From JBCAWW01 sp039024315 (lineage in GTDB: Bacteria > Bacteroidota > Bacteroidia > J057), in NCBI GenBank assembly GCA_039024315.1, contig JBCCQN010000320.1, positions 1 through 6,302 of the forward strand: a stretch of DNA of 6,302 nt. The letters are read 5' to 3'. This document shows, piece by piece, positions 1-6,155 of the stretch. The translations under genes and the position numbers were made by a program. Within the stretch, counting starts at the first letter, position 1. Every line of letters begins with the position of its first letter. Under the pieces are notes generated by a model. The model made no database searches, was not told where the DNA came from, and worked only from the letters and a program-made list of their open reading frames with translations.

Positions 1-41
1 CGAGGGACCTTTGTCGATTTTACCGCTTCGCAGAACGCTTA
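1..41 (+). repeat. Dispersed intergenic repeat, copy R1 (may extend left of the window)
   Basis: This 41-base stretch matches the copy at 6037-6077 at 36 of 41 positions, in the same orientation. It starts with CGAGGG, has a T-rich middle, and ends with the conserved segment ACCGCTTCGCAGAACGCTTA. Its last 23 bases (19-41) also match the reverse complement of 122-144 at 19 of 23 positions. Because it starts at base 1, the true left end is unknown. No coding role is visible. A REP-like or MITE-like element is possible, but its function is unknown. Confidence 0.7.
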
Positions 42-121
42 GAATAATTGAATGGATGAGTACTTGGGTGAAGCAATCGCTGTTCCAAGCCTCAATGCCC
101 CATCTTGTCAGCTAAAGAGAC

Positions 122-144
122 TGAACGTTCCGCGCAGCGGTAAA
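122..144 (-). repeat. Dispersed intergenic repeat, copy R2, just downstream of the lipoprotein gene
   Basis: Read on the minus strand, this 23-base segment matches bases 6055-6077 at 21 of 23 positions and bases 19-41 at 19 of 23. It starts four bases past the lipoprotein stop, in the same orientation as that gene. Two small GC hairpins compete for bases 137-140: CCGC-GCA-GCGG (130-140) and GCGG-TAAA-CCGC (137-148, directly at the stop codon). No T-run follows on the minus strand, so a classical intrinsic terminator is not supported, though a 3'-end processing or protective role is possible. Confidence 0.65.
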
Positions 145-148
145 CCGC

Positions 149-1363
149 CTAACGACTCAAATAAACGAGGCCGCCATCAACTACGGTCCAGAGGCTATTG
201 GGATGGATGATCTCTACTTTTTGATAATCCCAATCTCTAAATTTGAAGCTTTTAGGGATAGGGGCAAACCGCTCATTGGCCGGCAGATTATAGCAGCTAA
301 AGCTAAAATCGCCCTGTTCATCTACACAAAATTGATTGCCATCGGTAGCGATAATTTGCTGGCTTCCTGGGCTTGGATGCCAGATGCCTCCAGCAGCCTC
401 GGGATAGTTTGTGGCTGTCCAAGTTTTGCCATTATCCTCACTAATATGCTGCAGATTGGCATTTTCGTCTTGAACGAAGACTTTATTTCCCTGCCAAAAG
501 TAGCGATTGTTGGCGGGACTCATCCCTCCAAACAAGTGAAAGGGTACAAATCCTGAGGTGAGCGAGCTTTTTACTAGCCAAGCCTGAACCTTTTTGAAGT
601 CAGGATCTTGAACCCAAGTATCTCCATAGGCAAAAATTGGCTCGCTTTGCTGGGGAAACAATTGGATACTCATGGATGCGTTTGAGTTATACTGGCAGTC
701 GCCATTGCTAGGATCGCTAGTCGAGCTGGTGTCTCTTAGCCAACCGCAACCACCCAATTCCAGCCAAGATTTACCATAATCTAGACTCTGTTTTAGCTTG
801 ATGTTAGAGCCACCGTATCCCCCAAGACAGAGGTTTTTATTATTTGGAACGATATCAAAATCTTTTCTGAAGCCAGAGCCATCACGCTTAAACATCAAAT
901 CAAAATAACGATCAAAATCCTCATACTCGGTCGTGCTCCAACTTAAGCCTCCATCACTGCTCCGCCATTGATAAGGGCCTGGAGCACAAGGCCCAACGCC
1001 AGTGTTGTGCTGACCCGAAAGCAACAATTCCCCATTTTCAAAGGCATGGATATCGAGAAACTTAATCTGCTCTGTACCCGATAATAGTTGCCAACTTAGG
1101 CCACCATCTTGAGTGATCCAAATATAATTGATGTCCTGATACTGCATGATTACTCCGCCTTGACTTTCATTGAGAAAAGCAAAGTCCAGCAAATCTCCAT
1201 CTCCAGAAAAGGGTAGCTTGCGGTAGGTCCAATCTGAGTTTGCAAGCTTTTGCGAACTAATCTCAGCCTGAAAAGCAGGAGGGATGTATTTGGGTTCAAG
1301 CTTATCAGGATTACAGGCCATTAATAGGAGTAGGCCGGCTAAGGTGAAAAGTCGCATGGGCAT
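149..1363 (-). CDS. Secreted lipoprotein with four Asp-box (BNR-like) repeats, probable beta-propeller
   Basis: The 404-residue product starts with a lipoprotein signal: a short basic n-region, a run of leucines, and the lipobox L-M-A-C with the lipidated Cys at residue 17. It should be anchored in a membrane facing the periplasm or cell surface. Four Asp-boxes (S/T-x-D-x-G-x-[ST]-W) lie at about residues 84-91, 135-142, 193-200 and 308-315, for example SSDGGLSW and SEDNGKTW. Such motifs mark blade turns in sialidase-like and Ycf48-like propellers. I see no convincing sialidase catalytic set (Arg triad, FRIP), so enzymatic activity is not supported and a binding or scaffolding role is more likely. 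The second Met (residue 3, base 1357) is an equally good start, giving a tighter signal n-region. There is no Shine-Dalgarno sequence, as is usual in Bacteroidota. The gene is divergent from the LTD gene. The substrate is unknown. Confidence 0.88.
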   Translation of the reverse strand: MPMRLFTLAGLLLLMACNPDKLEPKYIPPAFQAEISSQKLANSDWTYRKLPFSGDGDLLDFAFLNESQGGVIMQYQDINYIWITQDGGLSWQLLSGTEQIKFLDIHAFENGELLLSGQHNTGVGPCAPGPYQWRSSDGGLSWSTTEYEDFDRYFDLMFKRDGSGFRKDFDIVPNNKNLCLGGYGGSNIKLKQSLDYGKSWLELGGCGWLRDTSSTSDPSNGDCQYNSNASMSIQLFPQQSEPIFAYGDTWVQDPDFKKVQAWLVKSSLTSGFVPFHLFGGMSPANNRYFWQGNKVFVQDENANLQHISEDNGKTWTATNYPEAAGGIWHPSPGSQQIIATDGNQFCVDEQGDFSFSCYNLPANERFAPIPKSFKFRDWDYQKVEIIHPNSLWTVVDGGLVYLSR

Positions 1364-1398
1364 GAATAATGTGAGTATGGTTGTCTAGCATAAGACGA

Positions 1399-1434
1399 GA
1401 ATCCAGCCTAGAGCGTTGGGTGCAAACTGGATTC
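1399..1434. repeat. Perfect 8-bp inverted repeat between the divergent genes
   Basis: GAATCCAG (1399-1406) and CTGGATTC (1427-1434) are perfect reverse complements separated by 20 bases. The structure lies 36 bases upstream of the lipoprotein start and 11 bases past the stop of the orphan minus-strand fragment at 1446-1577. It could be an operator for the lipoprotein gene or a remnant 3' hairpin of the truncated gene. No T-run follows on either strand, so it is not called a terminator. Confidence 0.45.
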
Positions 1435-1445
1435 CGGTCAAAAAA

Positions 1446-1577
1446 CTAAAAATTGTAGCCAATATGAAGTCTTGGCTCAAAGAGAAAGTACTTGGGCCAT
1501 TGGTCTTCCATGCGTTGAAATGACTCAGGGAAATTGGTATTGATTGGCCAAGCAGTAAAGGCTACGGATACGATTCC
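1446..1577 (-). pseudogene. Orphan C-terminal fragment, possibly of an outer-membrane beta-barrel protein
   Basis: A minus-strand open frame of 43 codons runs from just after a TGA (1578-1580) to a TAG at 1446-1448. Its product ends with alternating aromatic and hydrophobic residues, finishing in RLHIGYNF. A terminal Phe after an alternating strand is typical of outer-membrane barrel C-termini. The only Met gives a 21-residue peptide (ATG at 1509-1511), so it cannot be a complete barrel. No in-frame extension exists upstream, where stops occur at 1578-1580 and 1599-1601. It may be a decayed remnant of a gene displaced by the LTD gene, whose start lies 68 bases to the right, or a chance open frame. 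It is too short for certainty; the call rests on amino-acid texture alone. Confidence 0.35.
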
Positions 1578-1645
1578 TCACCTGAGGAGCACAAAAACTT
1601 ATCCTGACTTTTTGTATTTTGAGGCGCTCACTAAGATTACCCCGC

Positions 1646-4600
1646 ATGCTGCACAAATCCGTCCTGTTAAGCTGTTTGCTTTTGCTCTTTTTTCCTACCC
1701 TCGCTCAGCTTCAGGAAGATTTCTCCGATGGAGAACTACTCAATAATCCCACTTGGTCGGGCGAATTAAGTCTTTTTCAAGTTAACGCCAATCTAGCCTT
1801 ACAATCTAATGGGCCAGCAGCGAGCGATGTGCTTCATATTAGTACGCCTAATACCGATATGGGGGAAACGGAATGGCGGCTGAGCTTAGCCTATGCTTTT
1901 GCTCCTTCTACGAGTAATCAAATCCGGATATACTTAGTCTCTGATCAGGTTGATTTGGAAGGGCCGCTTAATGGCTATTTTATCGGTATTGGAGAGTCAG
2001 GAAGTAATGATAGCTATGATCTATTTCGGCAAGACGGGACGAGCAGCACCAAAATTATCGATGGTATCGATGGTAATGCGGGGAGCGAGCTCAGTGGTTA
2101 TGTCAAAGTTTTGCGTGATAGCCAAGGCAATTGGTCCCTCTGGACGGATCCAGCGGCTGTCAACAATTTTCAATTGGAAGGGAGCGTACAAGACCTGACC
2201 TACAGCACGACCAGTCATTTTGGGATCTATGTCAAACACAGTTCTACTCGTGCTCAGTCATTCTTTTTTGACGATATCTACATTGGGCCAGAAATTTTGG
2301 ATACAGACCCACCGCAACCTTTGAGTGTGAGTGTTCTATCTGCTAATGAATTGAGGGTAGCGTTCTCCGAAGGAGTAGACCCTACAACGGCTACTGATCC
2401 TACTAACTATAGCCTAGATCAAGGCTTGGGCAATCCTAACGGAGTCTCAATTGATGCTAGCGATAGCAAATTGGTCAACCTAAGCTTTACCAATTCCTTT
2501 GTCAACAACACCAACTATCTGCTCAGTATCAGTAATATTGCGGATTTGAGTGGCAATCTCATGCCCCAGAGCATAGACCTAGCTTTTAGTTATGTCGTGC
2601 CAGAAACGCCTGATCGAGGAGACGTGATTTTTAATGAAATCTTGCCGGACCCCACCCCAGCTATTGGTTTACCTGAATCAGAATTTGTCGAGTTTTTTAA
2701 CCGCAGTAATAAAGTTTTTAATCTGGCCAATTGGAGCCTGTCCAACGGTTCTACTACGGCAAATTTGCCTGATTATATCCTTAGTCCCAATACCTATGTA
2801 GTTTTTTGCCGGGCCTCTGATACGGCTTTATTTCCCTTCCCCGTCCAAGGACTTACTACTTGGCCAGCTCAGGTAAATGGGGGAGACGAATTGAGTCTCC
2901 GATCTGATAATGGCAGTTTAGTAGATCAAATTAGCTATGAGCGCTCTTGGTATGGGGACCCTGATAAGGATGAAGGTGGTTACAGCCTCGAACGTATCAA
3001 TCCCAATCCCACTAGCTGCCCTCAGATCGCCAATTGGACGGTTTCGATCGCGGCCAGTGGAGGTACCCCCGCCTTTGTCAATAGTGTCTTTAATGACCAG
3101 CCAGAAACTATTCCTCCGGTTTTAACTGGCGCCAGCGTGCAAGGCAACAATCAACTGCTCGTCTCTTTTGATGAGGCGATGGATTCTTTGTTTTTAGCTG
3201 ATGCGGCGGCTTATACTTTACAACCCATGCTGGGAACGCCAAGTGCGGTCCAAGTACTCGGTCCTGATTTTTTTTCTGTACTGCTTACTTTTAGTGATAG
3301 CCTAATACTCGGACAATCCTATGAATTAACGGTAGCGAATGTGGCAGACTGTAGCGGTAATCTATTAGCTAATCCCAGCATGATAAGCGTTCTGCGAGGC
3401 AGGCCTGCTTATCCCCTTTCGCTCGTGATCAATGAGTTCATGGCTGATTTTGAGCCTTCCTTTGGTTTGCCGACAGCAGAGTTTGTAGAGATCTATAATC
3501 CTACCGATTTAGCCATCGATTTGAGCGGGGTGAGTATTACGGATGGGGGCCAAAGTGCTACCATTGGTTCAGCCGTAATTGCTGCCGGCGGCTATGCAAT
3601 ATTAGTAGATCAAGGGGATTCGACCCTCTTTACTTCCATGGGACAGGTGATCGGCTTGAGTAGTTTCCCCTCTCTCAACAATTCTGCGGATGACATTTTT
3701 CTATATTCCGCCACGGGCGAACTCATAGACTTTGTACTGTACCAAAATGAGTGGTATGGCGATAGCGATAAAGCGGAGGGCGGTTTTTCTTTGGAAAGAA
3801 TAGATCCTGCTCCTTTGGGCTGCAATAATGCTGATAATTGGCTCCCTTCAGAGGCAAATATAGGAGGTACTCCCGGTCAGGCTAATAGTGTGTTAGATAT
3901 CTTTATCGATTTACAGCTGGCCAGTATCGAGGCTATATTATTGCCAGAGCCCAATCGAATTGTCTTGCGTTTTAGTGAGCAGATGAATCTAGCAGAGCTA
4001 GAAAATACGACCAATTATGTGCTTTCAGAAGGGATAGGGGAGCCACTACTGGCGACTGCTACGCAACCAGAATTACGAGAAGTGAGCCTACTCTTAGACC
4101 AAGACTTACAGAGCAATGTGGTTTACGATCTCGGAGTAAGGCATGCAGATTGTGCGCTCAACATCGGAGATACGACTTTGCTATTGGGATTACCCGTACC
4201 TATTGCAGCAGGAGATATTTTGCTCAACGAAATCTTGTTTAATCCCCTAACTGGAGGGGCTGATTTTGTCGAGATTGTCAATGTTTCCACTAATATCCTC
4301 GACCTCGCAGAACTTCAGCTAGGGGAGGGGATACCAGATACAGATTCCATTTTCAATACGGATGTGGTGGCGGAACAAAGCATCCCCTTCTTGCCAGGCC
4401 AAATCCTATGTTTGACCCGAGATGTAGCTTTTCAAAAGATGAGCTATCAAGCGCCGCTAAACGCTAATTTCTGGCAAATGACGGGCTTCCCGACTTATGA
4501 CGACCGCGAAGGAGAAGCCGTTTTATTGACAATTGATGGTTTGGTTTTGGATCGCTTTGCCTATTTGGACGATTATCATTATCCCACTTTAACGGATGAT

Positions 4601-5059
4601 GATGGGGTATCACTCGAGCGCTTATCGCTGACGGTCCCTACCCAAGAAGTTAGCAACTGGCATTCTGCTGCTTCGACAGTCAACTATGCGACTCCCGGCT
4701 ATGCAAACTCTCAGTTTGTACCAGATGGCGCTACAGAAGATTTTGTGAGCCTTGAACCCCAAACCTTCTCGCCTAATGATGATGGGGAGGATGATGTGCT
4801 GGCTATCCGTTATCAATTTCCATTCAATGGAGCCAATGCTAGGGTTCAAGTATTTGATACTCGAGGCCGTTTAATCAAAGATCTCCAACCCAATCTGTTG
4901 CTCAGTCCCGAGGAAGGTACCTTCTTTTGGGATGGTACTGATAACAAAAACACCAAAGCCGATATTGGGATGTATGTCATTGCCATCGAAATCACTAATC
5001 AACAAAACGGAGCCAGAGAAGTCTATCGTAGGGTTTGTGTCTTGGCAGATCGTTTGTAA
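1646..5059 (+). CDS. Large secreted protein with three Ig-like/lamin-tail domain (LTD) units and a FlgD-Ig-like C-terminus
   Basis: The 1137-residue product starts at ATG 1646. A TTG start at 1619 is in frame but adds nine residues (RRSLRLPR and so on) ahead of a clean signal peptide, so I prefer the ATG. Signal peptide: residues 1-20, with likely cleavage after TLA. Domains (approximate residues): LamG/concanavalin-like N-terminal region 21-219, ending in FFFDDIYIG; SbsA-type Ig domains at 220-318, 484-583 and 752-849, each with an F-[SD]-E-x-[MV] strand and the first two with an AD.SGN turn; LTDs at 324-481, 589-749 and 855-1022, each opening with a NE[IF] strand followed by an [EA][DE]FVE-type motif; C-terminal domain 1033-1137 with FSPNDDGEDDV, VQVFDTRGRLI, FFWDGTD and GMYVIAIEI. 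This last domain resembles FlgD-Ig and type-B gliding/T9SS sorting domains, so type IX secretion is plausible but unproven. LTDs in bacterial exoproteins often accompany nucleases or adhesins; no catalytic domain is visible, so an adhesive or structural surface role is inferred. No Shine-Dalgarno sequence is present. It is tightly followed by the isomerase gene. Confidence 0.9.
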   Translation: MLHKSVLLSCLLLLFFPTLAQLQEDFSDGELLNNPTWSGELSLFQVNANLALQSNGPAASDVLHISTPNTDMGETEWRLSLAYAFAPSTSNQIRIYLVSDQVDLEGPLNGYFIGIGESGSNDSYDLFRQDGTSSTKIIDGIDGNAGSELSGYVKVLRDSQGNWSLWTDPAAVNNFQLEGSVQDLTYSTTSHFGIYVKHSSTRAQSFFFDDIYIGPEILDTDPPQPLSVSVLSANELRVAFSEGVDPTTATDPTNYSLDQGLGNPNGVSIDASDSKLVNLSFTNSFVNNTNYLLSISNIADLSGNLMPQSIDLAFSYVVPETPDRGDVIFNEILPDPTPAIGLPESEFVEFFNRSNKVFNLANWSLSNGSTTANLPDYILSPNTYVVFCRASDTALFPFPVQGLTTWPAQVNGGDELSLRSDNGSLVDQISYERSWYGDPDKDEGGYSLERINPNPTSCPQIANWTVSIAASGGTPAFVNSVFNDQPETIPPVLTGASVQGNNQLLVSFDEAMDSLFLADAAAYTLQPMLGTPSAVQVLGPDFFSVLLTFSDSLILGQSYELTVANVADCSGNLLANPSMISVLRGRPAYPLSLVINEFMADFEPSFGLPTAEFVEIYNPTDLAIDLSGVSITDGGQSATIGSAVIAAGGYAILVDQGDSTLFTSMGQVIGLSSFPSLNNSADDIFLYSATGELIDFVLYQNEWYGDSDKAEGGFSLERIDPAPLGCNNADNWLPSEANIGGTPGQANSVLDIFIDLQLASIEAILLPEPNRIVLRFSEQMNLAELENTTNYVLSEGIGEPLLATATQPELREVSLLLDQDLQSNVVYDLGVRHADCALNIGDTTLLLGLPVPIAAGDILLNEILFNPLTGGADFVEIVNVSTNILDLAELQLGEGIPDTDSIFNTDVVAEQSIPFLPGQILCLTRDVAFQKMSYQAPLNANFWQMTGFPTYDDREGEAVLLTIDGLVLDRFAYLDDYHYPTLTDDDGVSLERLSLTVPTQEVSNWHSAASTVNYATPGYANSQFVPDGATEDFVSLEPQTFSPNDDGEDDVLAIRYQFPFNGANARVQVFDTRGRLIKDLQPNLLLSPEEGTFFWDGTDNKNTKADIGMYVIAIEITNQQNGAREVYRRVCVLADRL
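2303..4711 (+). repeat. Three tandem Ig-LTD protein repeat units inside the large secreted protein
   Basis: Each unit is about 265 to 270 residues: an SbsA-type Ig domain followed by a lamin-tail domain. LTDs span about 2615-3088, 3410-3892 and 4208-4711. Units one and two are closest: both carry WYGD.DK.EGG.SLERI at 2948 and 3752 onward, followed by P.P..C......NW. In unit three the WYGD.DK part is replaced by Y-H-Y-P-T-L-T-D-D-D-G, though VSLERL and the NW motif remain, and its Ig domain lacks the SGN turn. The copies are diverged at DNA level, suggesting old duplications. Confidence 0.8.
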
Positions 5060-5068
5060 TTTCAACTT

Positions 5069-5881
5069 ATGAACTACAAAACATTTCTCGTCGATATTGC
5101 TGACAAGGTCGCCCATGTGCGCCTCAACCGTCCTGACAAAGCCAATGCCCTCAACCATGATGCCTGGGCTGAGCTCAAACTTATTTTTGAGACCCTGGAC
5201 AACGAGCCTAGTGTGCGAGTGATTATCCTAAGTGGGGAAGGCAAGCACTTTTGTGCTGGCATTGATCTGGCCTATTTGATGGAGCAAAATCAAGCTAATC
5301 AACATCCTGATGAAGGTCGGAAACGAGAAAATTTTAGAAGACATGTTTTGTGGTTGCAAAGTACAGTTACGGCTATAGAAAACTGTCGCAAACCTGTTTT
5401 GGCGGCCATTGACAATGGTTGTATCGGTGCAGGGGTGGACATCGTTTCGGCCTGCGATATGCGCTATATTACAGAAAAAGGCTATTTCTCCGTCCGTGAG
5501 ATTGATATGGCAATTGTGGCTGATTTGGGGACTTTGCAGCGTCTGCCCAAGATTATTTCTGAAGGTATGGCCCGCGAAATGGCTTTTTCGGGTCGTAAAG
5601 TGGGGGCAGAAGAGGCCCTACGCATTGGGCTAGTCAACCGAGTTTATGTCGATCGTGAAGAGATGCTTACTCAAGTCATGGCGCTCGCTAAATCAATGGC
5701 TCAAAAATCCCCTCTGACGATGCGCGGTACCAAGGAAGTGATGAATTACTCTCGTGATCATGGGGTGGAGGAAGGCCTCAAATATACTGCGACTTGGAAC
5801 AGTGGTATGTTATTTTCTGAGGATTTGGTCAAAGCGGTACAGGCGGCCATGATGAAGCAAGAAGCAGAGTATCGGGATTAG
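5069..5881 (+). CDS. Enoyl-CoA hydratase/isomerase family protein, probable delta(3,5)-delta(2,4)-dienoyl-CoA isomerase (ECH1-like)
   Basis: This 270-residue crotonase-fold protein is full length for the family, starting at ATG nine bases after the upstream stop. The first oxyanion-hole segment is HFCAGIDL (residues 60-67) and the second is GCIGAGVD (117-124). Three acidic residues, Asp124, Glu144 and Asp152, keep exactly the spacing (20 and 8) of the catalytic Asp176, Glu196 and Asp204 known in rat ECH1. The context S-A-C-D-M-R-Y and G-T-L-Q-R-L-P-K is also ECH1-like, as is the C-terminal part with YSRDH and YTATWN. The expected reaction shifts 3,5-dienoyl-CoA to 2,4-dienoyl-CoA in beta-oxidation of fatty acids with odd-position double bonds, in the cytoplasm. 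There is no signal peptide or targeting sequence. A general enoyl-CoA hydratase is the usual automated label, but the hydratase Glu pair is not what is seen here. It is probably co-transcribed with the LTD gene, although no functional link is evident. Confidence 0.9.
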   Translation: MNYKTFLVDIADKVAHVRLNRPDKANALNHDAWAELKLIFETLDNEPSVRVIILSGEGKHFCAGIDLAYLMEQNQANQHPDEGRKRENFRRHVLWLQSTVTAIENCRKPVLAAIDNGCIGAGVDIVSACDMRYITEKGYFSVREIDMAIVADLGTLQRLPKIISEGMAREMAFSGRKVGAEEALRIGLVNRVYVDREEMLTQVMALAKSMAQKSPLTMRGTKEVMNYSRDHGVEEGLKYTATWNSGMLFSEDLVKAVQAAMMKQEAEYRD

Positions 5882-5906
5882 TTTTGCCTCTCAATTGCTA
5901 TTGGGA

Positions 5907-5921
5907 GCGCGGAACGCTTAT
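5907..5921 (+). repeat. Dispersed intergenic repeat, partial copy R4, downstream of the isomerase gene
   Basis: GCGCGGAACGCTTAT is identical to 6064-6078 over 15 bases and corresponds to the 3' half of R1 and R3. It begins 25 bases past the isomerase stop, in the same orientation as that gene. It lacks the T-rich and CGAGGG left part of the full repeat. Confidence 0.55.
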
Positions 5922-5970
5922 CCTAATATCTAAAAAGTTGCTTCAAAGGCATTCTATTAGTACGACAACT

Positions 5971-5991
5971 AGCAAGGATTAAGCCTTAGCT
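5971..5991 (+). other. Small hairpin in the region downstream of the isomerase gene
   Basis: AGCAAGG (5971-5977) pairs with CCTTAGCT (5984-5991), giving seven base pairs with one bulged A (5988) and a six-base loop. No T-run follows, so a classical terminator is not supported. It is one of several hairpins in the gene-free stretch 5882-6155, which has no convincing open frame. Confidence 0.4.
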
Positions 5992-5996
5992 TCAAA

Positions 5997-6042
5997 CCCT
6001 CGGGTGTCTAGCCGGGTCTTGGCTACTTTACAGGATCGAGGG
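5997..6042 (+). other. Nested inverted repeat next to repeat R3
   Basis: CCCTCG (5997-6002) is the exact reverse complement of CGAGGG (6037-6042), the left end of R3. Between them, TAGCC (6009-6013) pairs with GGCTA (6021-6025) around a seven-base loop. The result is a possible two-tier stem structure of 46 bases that shares its right arm with the repeat. It could be part of a larger mobile or structured RNA element; the function is unknown. Confidence 0.4.
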
Positions 6043-6077
6043 ATCTTTGTCATTTTTACCGCTGCGCGGAACGCTTA
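6037..6077 (+). repeat. Dispersed intergenic repeat, copy R3
   Basis: This full-length 41-base copy matches R1 at 36 of 41 positions. Internally CCGC-TGC-GCGG (6059-6069) forms a short GC hairpin. Its right end runs into a 12-base perfect palindrome, CGCTTATAAGCG (6072-6083). It is 155 bases past the isomerase stop and 78 bases before the end of the transposase reading frame, close to where the insertion sequence should end. Confidence 0.7.
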
Positions 6078-6086
6078 TAAGCGGAT

Positions 6087-6113
6087 AAAAAAAGCATAAT
6101 GAAAAAATTTCAT
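6087..6113 (-). terminator. Weak terminator-like stem and T-run downstream of the transposase
   Basis: Read on the minus strand, ATGAAA and TTTCAT (6108-6113 and 6099-6104) form a six-pair stem around three bases, and a run of seven T follows at 6093-6087. The stem is almost all A-T, so its strength is doubtful. It lies 42 bases past the transposase stop and may instead belong to the end of the insertion sequence. Confidence 0.25.
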
Positions 6114-6155
6114 GATCTCATCTATTCAATACTAGAGATTATTACGATAAATAAA

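Noticed and set aside
52..210. A 52-codon plus-strand frame starting MDEYLGEAIA in the left intergenic region.
   Set aside because: It crosses repeat R2 and runs 62 bases antisense into the lipoprotein gene. The second half is Arg/Asn-rich with no family resemblance, so it is probably chance.
203..556. A 117-codon plus-strand open frame.
   Set aside because: It lies entirely antisense to the lipoprotein gene, which has a signal peptide and four Asp-boxes. The antisense product shows no domain or signal.
1600..1625. A Bacteroidota -7 box (TAnnTTTG) near TATTTTG at 1615-1621.
   Set aside because: The match is one base too short, lies very close to the ATG, and has no convincing -33 TTG partner at the right spacing.
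1534..1746. A 70-codon plus-strand frame overlapping the start of the large secreted protein.
   Set aside because: More than a third of it overlaps the signal peptide region of the better-supported gene in another frame, and no start signal or family resemblance is seen.
4871..5158. A 95-codon minus-strand frame across the junction of the LTD and isomerase genes.
   Set aside because: It is antisense to two well-supported coding regions, and its product has no recognisable features.
5409..5633. A 74-codon plus-strand frame inside the isomerase gene.
   Set aside because: It overlaps the catalytic core of the isomerase in another frame and is Trp/Cys-rich in the manner of shadow frames.
5883..5910. 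An intrinsic terminator right after the isomerase gene (CAAT-TGCT-ATTG).
   Set aside because: The stem has only four weak pairs and no T-run follows.
5882..6155. The possibility of a tRNA, CRISPR array or riboswitch in the structured intergenic region.
   Set aside because: The stems are too short and do not form a cloverleaf. The repeats are not regularly spaced with unique spacers. No known aptamer core is recognised.
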